From Flavobacterium psychrophilum DSM 3660 = ATCC 49418 (GTDB lineage Bacteria; Bacteroidota; Bacteroidia; Flavobacteriales; Flavobacteriaceae), in assembly GCF_002217405.1 (NCBI RefSeq), contig NZ_MUHE01000026.1, positions 1-55,717 of the forward strand: a DNA stretch of 55,717 nucleotides, written 5' to 3'. Below, in pieces: positions 25,771 to 32,812 of the stretch; within the stretch, counting starts at the first letter, position 1; each line of letters starts with the position of its first letter. Under the pieces are notes generated by a model that was not told where the DNA came from, ran no database searches, and was given only the letters and a program-made list of their open reading frames with translations. The position numbers were made by a program, and so were the translations under genes.

Positions 25771-26775
25771 ATGAAAACATCAGTTTTAAAACACAAAGCA
25801 GTAATAGGGCTAATAATATTTACCATTCTAGCTATATCGTGTACGAAAGAGAGTTTCCCAGAACCAAAACCAAAGGTTACGGATTATGCAATAAGCACAA
25901 ACAGTTTAATCTTAAACTCTATTATCAACGATATAGATTTTAAAGGATTAGATACCGGATTTGCAGTTGGTACATTCCTAAACGGTATTGTACAAGAAGG
26001 CGTAATCCTAAAAACCAACAATGCAGGTAAAGACTGGCAAAAACTAGTTTCTCCTGCTCTTTTAGGACAATTTTATAGCAATTATTTCATAGACAATCAA
26101 ACAGGCTGGATTGTAGGTGATTTGGGAACAATCTTAAAAACCACCAACGGAGGTACAACCTTTACTACACAAACAAGTGGTACAACAGAGCGTTTGTATG
26201 CAGTGACTTTTGCAGATGCAAATAATGGCGTTTGTGTGGGAGCAAAAGGAATTCTTCGAACTACAACAAATGGAGGAGCAACTTGGGAGGTAAAGAATAG
26301 TGGACTTACTAGTTCTACAGATTTAAGAGCCGTTTATATCTACAATGCTACGACAATTATAGTATGCGGATCGAACGGGGTTTTAAGACGATCAAACGAT
26401 TTTGGTCTTACATGGGGAGTAATAACAACACAAGAAACGGTTAGATTACAAGACATGCATTTTCCTATAGCAAACATTGGATACATATGCGGACAAGAAG
26501 GTGTCGTTTTAAAAATAAATCTAACTGATAATACTGTAACCAAACAATACTTACCCGTAGACGAACAAATGAGAGCCATCTATTTCGTAAATGAACAAAT
26601 AGGTTATACATCAGGATCATACGGCGATTTACTAAAAACAACCAATGGCGGACAAAATTGGAAATTACAAAACATTGACCCTATTGCCTACAATTTGTAT
26701 TCTATAGATTTTCCCACAGAAAAACAAGGATACATTGCAGGAGTAAGAACGCTATTAACAACAAATACCAAATAA
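25771..26775 (+). CDS. YCF48/BNR-like beta-propeller lipoprotein (copy 2)
   Basis: The 334-residue lipoprotein (signal ending LAISC) has the same length and architecture as the preceding gene product. Propeller repeats include LKTNNAGKDWQKL, LKTTNGGTTFTTQ, RTTTNGGATWEVK, RRSNDFGLTWGVI and LKTTNGGQNWKLQ, with GWIVGDLGTIL and GYTSGSYGDLL strands between. Tandem duplication followed by divergence is the simplest origin. The mature start CTKESFPEPK lacks a strongly acidic export signal, so periplasmic versus surface location is open. The gap to copy 1 is 35 bp, with an A-rich start region; the ankyrin gene follows after 11 bp. Confidence 0.82.
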   Translation: MKTSVLKHKAVIGLIIFTILAISCTKESFPEPKPKVTDYAISTNSLILNSIINDIDFKGLDTGFAVGTFLNGIVQEGVILKTNNAGKDWQKLVSPALLGQFYSNYFIDNQTGWIVGDLGTILKTTNGGTTFTTQTSGTTERLYAVTFADANNGVCVGAKGILRTTTNGGATWEVKNSGLTSSTDLRAVYIYNATTIIVCGSNGVLRRSNDFGLTWGVITTQETVRLQDMHFPIANIGYICGQEGVVLKINLTDNTVTKQYLPVDEQMRAIYFVNEQIGYTSGSYGDLLKTTNGGQNWKLQNIDPIAYNLYSIDFPTEKQGYIAGVRTLLTTNTK

Positions 26776-26786
26776 GCTGTAATTAT

Positions 26787-27311
26787 ATGAAAACTAAAAA
26801 TATATTACAGTTTCTATTGCTCTTTACAATGTTTGCAAAAGCACAGCACAAAGATGTTTTTCAAATAGCAAGAAATGGCACTTTAGAAGAAATAGAATCT
26901 TTATATAATTCAAATCATGAAATTATTAACACGCTAAATGACCAGCAATACAGCCCTTTAATTTTAGCCTGCTATAATGGAAATGTAAAAGTAGCCTTGT
27001 TTCTTGCCGAAAAAGTAAAAGAGATTAACTATAACTCCACTTCAGGAACTGCACTAATGGCGAGTGTAATGAGCGGCGATATAAACATTCTTAAAAAACT
27101 TCTTGAGCATAATGCGAATGTAAACATAACCGATAAAAACCAAAAAACGGCACTTATTTACGCTTGTTTTTTCAATAAAACAGAAATAGCAAAACTCCTA
27201 TTAAAGGCCGAAACTAATATAAATCATAAAGATAATGACGGGAAAACAGCTTTAGATTACGCCACTTTTAATAAGAATACCGAATTAATTATATTACTAA
27301 CCAATAAATAA
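26787..27311 (+). CDS. Exported ankyrin-repeat protein
   Basis: The 174-residue protein has a signal peptide (1-19, ending MFAKAQ) and then about four ankyrin repeats, with units starting QYSPLILACYNGNVKVALFL, GTALMASVMSGDINILKKLL, QKTALIYACFFNKTEIAKLL and GKTALDYATFNKNTELIILL. Ankyrin repeats mediate protein-protein contact. Exported versions often sit beside redox or catalase genes and are thought to act as periplasmic adaptors. The gene is 11 bp from the propeller gene upstream and 6 bp from the DOMON gene downstream, so it is part of the operon. The binding partner is unknown. Confidence 0.85.
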   Translation: MKTKNILQFLLLFTMFAKAQHKDVFQIARNGTLEEIESLYNSNHEIINTLNDQQYSPLILACYNGNVKVALFLAEKVKEINYNSTSGTALMASVMSGDINILKKLLEHNANVNITDKNQKTALIYACFFNKTEIAKLLLKAETNINHKDNDGKTALDYATFNKNTELIILLTNK

Positions 27312-27317
27312 CAACTA

Positions 27318-28109
27318 ATGAAAAAACAATTATTTCAATGCGTATTCGCCTTCTTACTAATTTGTAATGCCAGTTATTCCCAAATAAAATCATCTGGAAC
27401 AGTCATTCTAGACCCTGGAGTAATGAGTGTGAAGTTTGACCTTAACCAAGCTACATCAATTGTAACGCTTACCCTAACTGGCCCGTCTAACAAATGGTTT
27501 GCTATTGGTTTTAATGCAGATGAAATGGATCCAAATACCGATATGGTTTCAATGAAAAGCAGCACCGTTTTAGGAGATGAAAGGCTTGTAGTTGGTGGCC
27601 ATCATGATGACCCCGTGGCCGATGCAGTAAATAATTGGACGCTTACCAGTAATATAGTAACTGGCAGTACAAGGACAATTGTCGCCACTAGAGCTTTTGT
27701 TGCCGAAAATACCGATTATACTTTCGCATACAGTAGAAACTCACTAAAAATAATTTGGGCCTATGCAAAGAAAACAACCTATGGCTATGACAATAAACAC
27801 CATGGAGATAATTATGATTTTAAATTGATAAATTTTACGACTTTAGGGGAAGAAAATTATAATTATTCGAACGAAATAAATATTTTTCCTAATCCTTCTG
27901 ATGGTATTTTTAATATCAGTAAGAAAACCGAAGTAAATATTGATACCATAAGAGTATTCGATATAAACGCAAAATTAATACGAACCATTAGTTTAAAAAA
28001 CAATCATTTTACTAATGCTATTAACTTAGAAGATCTAACCTCTGGCAAATATTTCTTAGAACTCAGTAATGATTCGGAAAAAACAGTAAAAACAGTAATT
28101 ATTAATTAG
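27318..28109 (+). CDS. DOMON-domain protein secreted by the type IX system (type A sorting domain)
   Basis: The 263-residue protein has a signal peptide (1-21, ending ASYSQ). A DOMON-like beta-sandwich (about 25-172) contains SVKFDLNQATSIVTLTLTG, KWFAIGFNADEMDPNTDMV and a GGHHDDPVADAVNNW segment. The C-terminus (about 183-263, starting INIFPNPSDGIFNI and ending KTVKTVIIN) is a type A T9SS sorting signal, so the protein is exported across the outer membrane and probably anchored. DOMON domains bind haem b or sugars, often in ferric reductases. Here a haem or iron-related role is inferred from context. It is the last gene of the plus-strand operon. Confidence 0.85.
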   Translation: MKKQLFQCVFAFLLICNASYSQIKSSGTVILDPGVMSVKFDLNQATSIVTLTLTGPSNKWFAIGFNADEMDPNTDMVSMKSSTVLGDERLVVGGHHDDPVADAVNNWTLTSNIVTGSTRTIVATRAFVAENTDYTFAYSRNSLKIIWAYAKKTTYGYDNKHHGDNYDFKLINFTTLGEENYNYSNEINIFPNPSDGIFNISKKTEVNIDTIRVFDINAKLIRTISLKNNHFTNAINLEDLTSGKYFLELSNDSEKTVKTVIIN

Positions 28110-28129
28110 TCTTTAACTAATTGATAAAA

Positions 28130-28217
28130 TTATTTAAATTTATTCTAAATAAATATTGTTTATTTGTGAAAAAAAAATACTTTTACATTAAATTTAATCA
28201 TTCTAAATAACACAATT
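28130..28217 (+). promoter_or_regulatory. Duplicated promoter/leader block of the second imelysin gene
   Basis: Positions 28140-28210 match 21623-21693 at 67 of 71 bases with no gaps. The block contains an operator dyad at 28130-28152 (TTATTTA, AATTTATTC, TAAATAA), a -7 box TACTTTTA (28178-28185; the paralogous box is TACTTTTG) and a second dyad at 28188-28210 near the start codon. This arrangement should place the second imelysin gene under the same regulator as the thioredoxin/ApbE arm. Confidence 0.65.
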
Positions 28218-29390
28218 ATGAAATTCTTTTTAAGAATCACTTTAACAATGGCAGGAATAGTACTTTTGTCCTGCAATAATGATAAAGAAGAAGCGGTTGT
28301 AGCACCAGTAAAAAACGTTACAAAAAAAGAAGTAATAGAAAATTACGCAAACATAGCCTACGAAAATTACAAGAAAGCTTATGATGATGCGGTAATTCTT
28401 AAATCTGCAATAACAACTTTTACAACAACTCCAACCCAAGTAAATTTTGATAATGCAAAAAATAAGTGGAAAGTAGCTAGAGAAAGTTACGGAACTACCG
28501 AAGCATTTCGCTTTGCAAATGGGCCAATAGATAATACAACAGGACCAGAGAGTTTTCTAAATTCTTGGCCTCTAGATGAAAATTTTATTGATTATGTAAA
28601 TGGGGCACCTAACGCTGGGATAGTTAATAATGAAGCACTGTTTCCAATTATTACTAAATCTGTATTGAAAGAACAAAACGAACTAGGAGGAGAAAAAAAC
28701 ATATCTGTAGGGTACCATGCAATTGAATTTTTGTTGTGGGGACAAGATTTAACTGCGCCATCGGTAAACAAACCAGGGCAAAGACCTTATACTGATTATA
28801 TTATTGCTGGCGGAACAGCTGCAAATCAGGCAAGAAGAACTGCATATCTTGTTGCTTGCTCTGATTTATTAACAGATAATCTACTAGAGGTAGTAAACCA
28901 ATGGAAAGTGGGCGGTGCCTATAGAACGACATTCTTAGGGTTGCCAGAAAATGAAGCTCTGAAAAACATGTATTTAGGAATAACCACTTTAATCTCTGCC
29001 GAATTACCAGTAGAGCGTATGGAAGTTGCACTTGGTAATGCTGATCAAGAAGACGAACATTCTTGTTTTAGCGACAACACACACAGAGATATTATATTAA
29101 ATTTGCAAGGAGTAATAAATGTTTATCAAGGAAAATATGGTTCTATAGATGGTGCCTCTCTTGAAGATTTAGTAAGCCAAGCCAATGTTCAAGCCAATAC
29201 CGAAACCAATGCCTCTATAGCGCTATCGCTAACTAAAGCAAATGCTCTTTTCAATCCTTTCGACCTTGCAATTTCAGGAGGCGCAACTTCGGTTGAAGGA
29301 GCCAAAGTAAAATTGGCAGCAATGCAATTTAAAGACTTAGGATCCAATCTTTTAAATGGTGCAACTAAAATTGGGATAATTGTAAATTAA
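28218..29390 (+). CDS. Imelysin family lipoprotein, canonical GxHxxE motif
   Basis: The 390-residue lipoprotein has a signal ending VLLSC, mature start CNNDKEE. The imelysin signature GYHAIEFLLWG (from about residue 165) keeps the canonical GxHxxE motif, preceded by WKVARESYGTTEAFRFANGP. A second repeat around 250-320 has AELPVERMEVALGNADQEDE and HSCFSDNTHRDIILNLQGV, typical of IrpA-like members. It is thought to bind iron or an iron-containing ligand outside the inner membrane. It is paired in function with the variant imelysin at 19136. It has its own promoter, copied from the thioredoxin promoter. Confidence 0.92.
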   Translation: MKFFLRITLTMAGIVLLSCNNDKEEAVVAPVKNVTKKEVIENYANIAYENYKKAYDDAVILKSAITTFTTTPTQVNFDNAKNKWKVARESYGTTEAFRFANGPIDNTTGPESFLNSWPLDENFIDYVNGAPNAGIVNNEALFPIITKSVLKEQNELGGEKNISVGYHAIEFLLWGQDLTAPSVNKPGQRPYTDYIIAGGTAANQARRTAYLVACSDLLTDNLLEVVNQWKVGGAYRTTFLGLPENEALKNMYLGITTLISAELPVERMEVALGNADQEDEHSCFSDNTHRDIILNLQGVINVYQGKYGSIDGASLEDLVSQANVQANTETNASIALSLTKANALFNPFDLAISGGATSVEGAKVKLAAMQFKDLGSNLLNGATKIGIIVN

Positions 29391-29462
29391 CCCGTTTGGA
29401 GTAATTTAATTTATTTGTAAATTGCGCTAATTATATAATAAAAATATTTTTTAAAATCTCAT

Positions 29463-29492
29463 TATTTGGGTGTTACCACAAGGGTTGGGCTT
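29463..29492 (+). repeat. Truncated copy of the dispersed GC-rich repeat
   Basis: The segment TTTGGGTGTTACCACAAGGG plus TTGGGC closely matches the 5' end of the element at 46855-46957 (TTTGGGCGTTACCACAAGGG plus TCGGGC). The inner hairpin and 3' arm are absent, so this is a degenerated or 5'-only copy. Confidence 0.6.
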
Positions 29493-29538
29493 TTTTATTA
29501 CAAACGGAGTTTGCTGAACTTCGATAAAATTAAAAGTA

Positions 29539-29591
29539 TATTGAAACAATCTTTTTGAGGCTTTTTCTACCTCACAAAGATTGTTTCAATA
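29539..29591. repeat. Long near-perfect hairpin (16-bp outer stem)
   Basis: TATTGAAACAATCTTT (29539-29554) pairs with AAAGATTGTTTCAATA (29576-29591), and the inner TGAGG / CCTCA pair extends the stem. The loop is T-rich. It lies 150 bp past the imelysin stop codon. It could terminate or protect the imelysin mRNA, or be the remnant of a small palindromic element. The A-rich flank on the right gives a T-run only on the minus strand. Confidence 0.55.
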
Positions 29592-29811
29592 CCTAATAAA
29601 AAAACCCTGCAAATAATAAAATTAAGCCGTTTTAATAACATAGATCTTATTCTGTTTTATTAAGACGTTTTACTTTGTTATAGCAAAAATAGCTTTGTGA
29701 ACTAAAAAAAGGTCTATGACCACTTTTTTCTATCTGTTTCTATTTCAAAAATAATGAGCATTTATAATTATCTATCAAGTTAAATTAATAATTTTGCTAT
29801 AATAAATTAAC

Positions 29812-29841
29812 AAAATCGTTTTTAATATTAAAAACGATTTT
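29812..29841. promoter_or_regulatory. 30-bp perfect palindrome before the di-haem gene
   Basis: The left half AAAATCGTTTTTAAT is exactly complementary to the right half (29827-29841), with no spacer. It lies between the -7 box (29789-29796) and the start codon at 29856, so it is in the 5' leader. It can be a protein operator or an RNA hairpin followed by T-rich sequence (attenuator). No second copy was seen in the window. Confidence 0.5.
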
Positions 29842-29855
29842 TTATATTTTCAAAA

Positions 29856-31265
29856 ATGAAACATATCATAAAAATCTTAGTATTTATATTTTTTGTGCAG
29901 TTTATAAGTTGCAATACTGATAATGATAGTAAATACCAGGAAGTTCCAGCGCTTCTCTTGCCTGAAAATGGCGAAGAATATTCTGGAGGACAAGCAACCG
30001 TATTTAATTCATCAGAAGAAGCATTTGGTTTTTTTGCTAGGAATTTAACTCAAGAGGAACAAACTGATTTTGGGATGGGGAATTCTTTTTTTAGACAAAG
30101 TTGGGTTTCTGCACCAGCTTCAACAACGGCACGAGATGGTTTAGGACCTTTTTTTAATGCAGTTTCTTGTTCAAGCTGTCATTTTAAAGATGGTCGTGGT
30201 CGTCCGCCAGCTTTCGATGGCGAATTAGGTCGTGGTCTGTTATTACGTTTAAGTTTAGCGGGAAATCATCCTAACGGCAGCTCTTTTTCTGATCCAATTT
30301 ATGGTGGGCAGTTGCAAGACAATGCTGTTTTAGGGCAAACTGTAAAAGGGAAATACACAATAACTTATCAATTAATTTCTGAAACCCTAGCAGACGGAAC
30401 AGTTATTCAGCTTAGGAAACCAATATATCAAATAAATAATTTGGGTTACGGTGCTTTAGCAGGTGGGGTTTTAGTGTCACCTAGAATAGCCAATCAGATG
30501 ATTGGTTTGGGTTTACTTGAAGCAGTACCAGAATCTACTATTTTAGGATTTATAGCCACTAATAATAGTAACGAAATAAGCGGAAAAGCAAATTACGTGT
30601 ACGATGTAGAAAGTAATTCTCAAAAGTTAGGGCGTTTTGGCTGGAAAGCCAATCAACCCACTATACGCCAGCAAGCAGCAGGTGCTTTTTCAGGAGATAT
30701 GGGAATTACAACAAGTATTTTTCCTAACGAAAACGCTCCTCCAAGCGTTAATTTGAACACTATTCCTAACGGAGGTAGTCCTGAAATATCAGATGATAAT
30801 TTAGCTAAAGTTGTATTATATTCCAGTTCGTTAGCAGTTCCAGCAAGGAGAAATTATACCGAACAAAACGTGTTAAAAGGAAAAAAAATATTTCAAGAAA
30901 TAAATTGTACGGCATGTCATGTTCCAAAAATACAAACGAGTACAAATTATCCAATTCTAGCCTTTAGAAACCAGACCATAAGACCCTATACAGATCTCTT
31001 ATTGCATGATATGGGAGAAGAATTATCTGATAATGCCTCAGATTTTCTTGCCAATGGTAACGAATGGAGAACACAACCACTCTGGGGAATAGGATTAATT
31101 AATACAGTAAACGGACACACTAATTTACTACATGATGGTAGAGCGAGAAACATAACCGAAGCTATTTTATGGCATGGAGGAGAAGCACAAACAGCTAAAC
31201 TAAAATTTAAACAATTAACAACCATAGATAGAAATAATTTGCTTGAATTTATTAATTCATTATAA
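29856..31265 (+). CDS. Di-haem c-type cytochrome (DUF1111, thiol oxidoreductase-like) lipoprotein
   Basis: The 469-residue lipoprotein has signal MKHIIKILVFIFFVQFISC. Two haem c attachment motifs are seen: CSSCH (about 104-108, followed by FKDGRGRPPAFDGELGRG) and CTACH (about 350-354). Together with LHDGRARNITEAILWHGGEA and FNAVSC these define the DUF1111/di-haem oxidoreductase family, related in part to MauG/CcpA peroxidases. It would act in the periplasm or on the surface in electron transfer. In this cluster it commonly appears beside imelysins. It is transcribed separately, after a 465-bp gap; a 30-bp palindrome sits in its leader. Confidence 0.88.
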   Translation: MKHIIKILVFIFFVQFISCNTDNDSKYQEVPALLLPENGEEYSGGQATVFNSSEEAFGFFARNLTQEEQTDFGMGNSFFRQSWVSAPASTTARDGLGPFFNAVSCSSCHFKDGRGRPPAFDGELGRGLLLRLSLAGNHPNGSSFSDPIYGGQLQDNAVLGQTVKGKYTITYQLISETLADGTVIQLRKPIYQINNLGYGALAGGVLVSPRIANQMIGLGLLEAVPESTILGFIATNNSNEISGKANYVYDVESNSQKLGRFGWKANQPTIRQQAAGAFSGDMGITTSIFPNENAPPSVNLNTIPNGGSPEISDDNLAKVVLYSSSLAVPARRNYTEQNVLKGKKIFQEINCTACHVPKIQTSTNYPILAFRNQTIRPYTDLLLHDMGEELSDNASDFLANGNEWRTQPLWGIGLINTVNGHTNLLHDGRARNITEAILWHGGEAQTAKLKFKQLTTIDRNNLLEFINSL

Positions 31266-31354
31266 GAATTAGTTAATCAAATCGATTGATTTTTGTATCG
31301 CAAATTCTTTAAAAAATATCTAATTTTCTAATTCGCAAATTCTTTCAATTAGTT

Positions 31355-31362
31355 TATATTTG
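31355..31362 (+). promoter_or_regulatory. Probable -7 box of ffh (TATATTTG)
   Basis: TATATTTG lies 22 bp before the chosen ffh start at 31384. An earlier in-frame ATG at 31360 falls inside this box, which argues for the later start. Confidence 0.55.
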
Positions 31363-31383
31363 CACCATCAAAACAAAAAAATC

Positions 31384-32733
31384 ATGTTCAATAGTTTAAG
31401 CGAAAAGTTAGATAAAGCCTTCCATATATTAAAAGGTCACGGAAAAATCACCGAAGTAAACGTTGCCGATACACTAAAAGAAGTGCGTCGTGCCTTACTA
31501 GATGCCGATGTTAACTTCAAAATAGCCAAAGATTTTACTGCCAAAGTAAAAGAAAAAGCAATAGGAGCAGACGTTCTAACAACCTTACAGCCAGGACAAT
31601 TATTAGTTAAAATTGTAAAAGACGAATTAACCGAGTTAATGGGGGGCGATGTAGCAGGAATTAACCTTTCTGGAACACCAACAGTAATTTTAATGTCAGG
31701 ATTGCAAGGTTCTGGAAAAACTACTTTTTCAGGAAAGTTGGCTAATTTTTTAAAAACTAAAAAGAACAAAAAACCATTATTGGTTGCCTGCGATATTTAT
31801 CGCCCTGCTGCAATAAATCAATTACATGTAGTTGGAGGACAAATAGGTGTCGAGGTTTACTCTGAACCAGAAAATAAAAATCCAGTAGAAATTGCTCAAA
31901 ATGCAATAAAGCACGCTAAAGCCAATGGTTTTAATGTCGTTATAGTAGATACAGCGGGTCGTTTAGCTGTCGATGAAGAAATGATGGCAGAAATTTCTCG
32001 TGTTCATAAAGCAATTCAACCACAAGAAACCTTGTTTGTTGTAGATGCAATGACAGGACAAGATGCCGTAAATACAGCAAAAGCTTTCAATGATATTTTA
32101 AATTTCGATGGTGTAATTCTTACTAAATTAGATGGAGATACCCGTGGTGGAGCAGCAATTTCTATTAAATCAGTAGTAAACAAACCTATTAAATTTGTAG
32201 GAACTGGCGAAAAAATGGATGCGATTGATGTTTTCTATCCAGAGCGTATGGCAGAGCGTATTCTTGGTATGGGCGATGTTGTGTCGCTTGTAGAAAGAGC
32301 GCAAGAGCAATACGATGAAGAAGAGGCTAGAAAAATTCAACGAAAAATTGCTAAGAACGAATTTGGTTTCGATGATTTTTTATCTCAAATTCAGCAAGTA
32401 AAAAAAATGGGAAATATGAAAGATCTTGTAGGCATGATTCCTGGAGCAGGAAAAGCACTAAAAGATGTAGAGATTCAAGACGATGCTTTCAAACATATTG
32501 AAGCCATAATATATTCGATGACACCAACCGAGAGAAGCAAACCAGCAATAATCGACGTGAAGCGAAAAGCAAGAATTGCAAAAGGTGCAGGAAGAAAACT
32601 AGAAGAAGTTAATCAGCTCATGAAACAGTTTGATCAAATGAGTAAAATGATGAAAATAATGCAAGGTCCAGGTGGGAAAAATATGATGAAAATGATGGGC
32701 GGAATGAAAGGCGGAATGCCAGGAATGAAATAA
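31384..32733 (+). CDS. ffh: Signal recognition particle protein Ffh
   Basis: The 449-residue GTPase, with 4.5S RNA, binds signal sequences of nascent membrane and secreted proteins and targets them through FtsY. The N domain (1-85, MFNSLSEKLDKAFHILKGHG) precedes the G domain with P-loop GLQGSGKTTFSGKLA (about 106-120), DTAGR and TKLDGDTRGG motifs. The Met-rich M domain (about 300-449) ends KMMGGMKGGMPGMK. I chose 31384 as start because MFNSLSEKL is the conserved Ffh N-terminus. The gene is followed by folD after 79 bp containing a hairpin repeat. Confidence 0.97.
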   Translation: MFNSLSEKLDKAFHILKGHGKITEVNVADTLKEVRRALLDADVNFKIAKDFTAKVKEKAIGADVLTTLQPGQLLVKIVKDELTELMGGDVAGINLSGTPTVILMSGLQGSGKTTFSGKLANFLKTKKNKKPLLVACDIYRPAAINQLHVVGGQIGVEVYSEPENKNPVEIAQNAIKHAKANGFNVVIVDTAGRLAVDEEMMAEISRVHKAIQPQETLFVVDAMTGQDAVNTAKAFNDILNFDGVILTKLDGDTRGGAAISIKSVVNKPIKFVGTGEKMDAIDVFYPERMAERILGMGDVVSLVERAQEQYDEEEARKIQRKIAKNEFGFDDFLSQIQQVKKMGNMKDLVGMIPGAGKALKDVEIQDDAFKHIEAIIYSMTPTERSKPAIIDVKRKARIAKGAGRKLEEVNQLMKQFDQMSKMMKIMQGPGGKNMMKMMGGMKGGMPGMK

Positions 32734-32738
32734 TAATT

Positions 32739-32800
32739 AGTCATAAAGTCGAAAGTCATAAAGTCATACAAACTTTCGACTTTCGACTTTCAACTTTAAG
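32739..32800. repeat. GTCGAAAGTC-type hairpin repeat between ffh and folD
   Basis: AAAGTCGAAAGT (32745-32756) pairs perfectly with ACTTTCGACTTT (32772-32783). Internal direct repeats (GTCATAAAGTC twice, CTTTCGA twice) make it look like a small dispersed intergenic element rather than a terminator; no clean T-run follows. Confidence 0.5.
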
Positions 32801-32812
32801 ACCAAAATAACA

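Larger units (their letters stand above)
29391..29855. other. 465-bp intergenic region with truncated REP-like copy, hairpin, promoter and palindrome
   Basis: No coding sequence is supported here. Four structures are visible: a truncated copy of the GC-rich dispersed repeat (29463-29492), a long hairpin (29539-29591), a -7 box TAATTTTG (29789-29796) for the di-haem gene, and a 30-bp perfect palindrome (29812-29841) in the leader of that gene. The rest is AT-rich without clear signals. None of the iron-type dyads is present. Confidence 0.6.
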
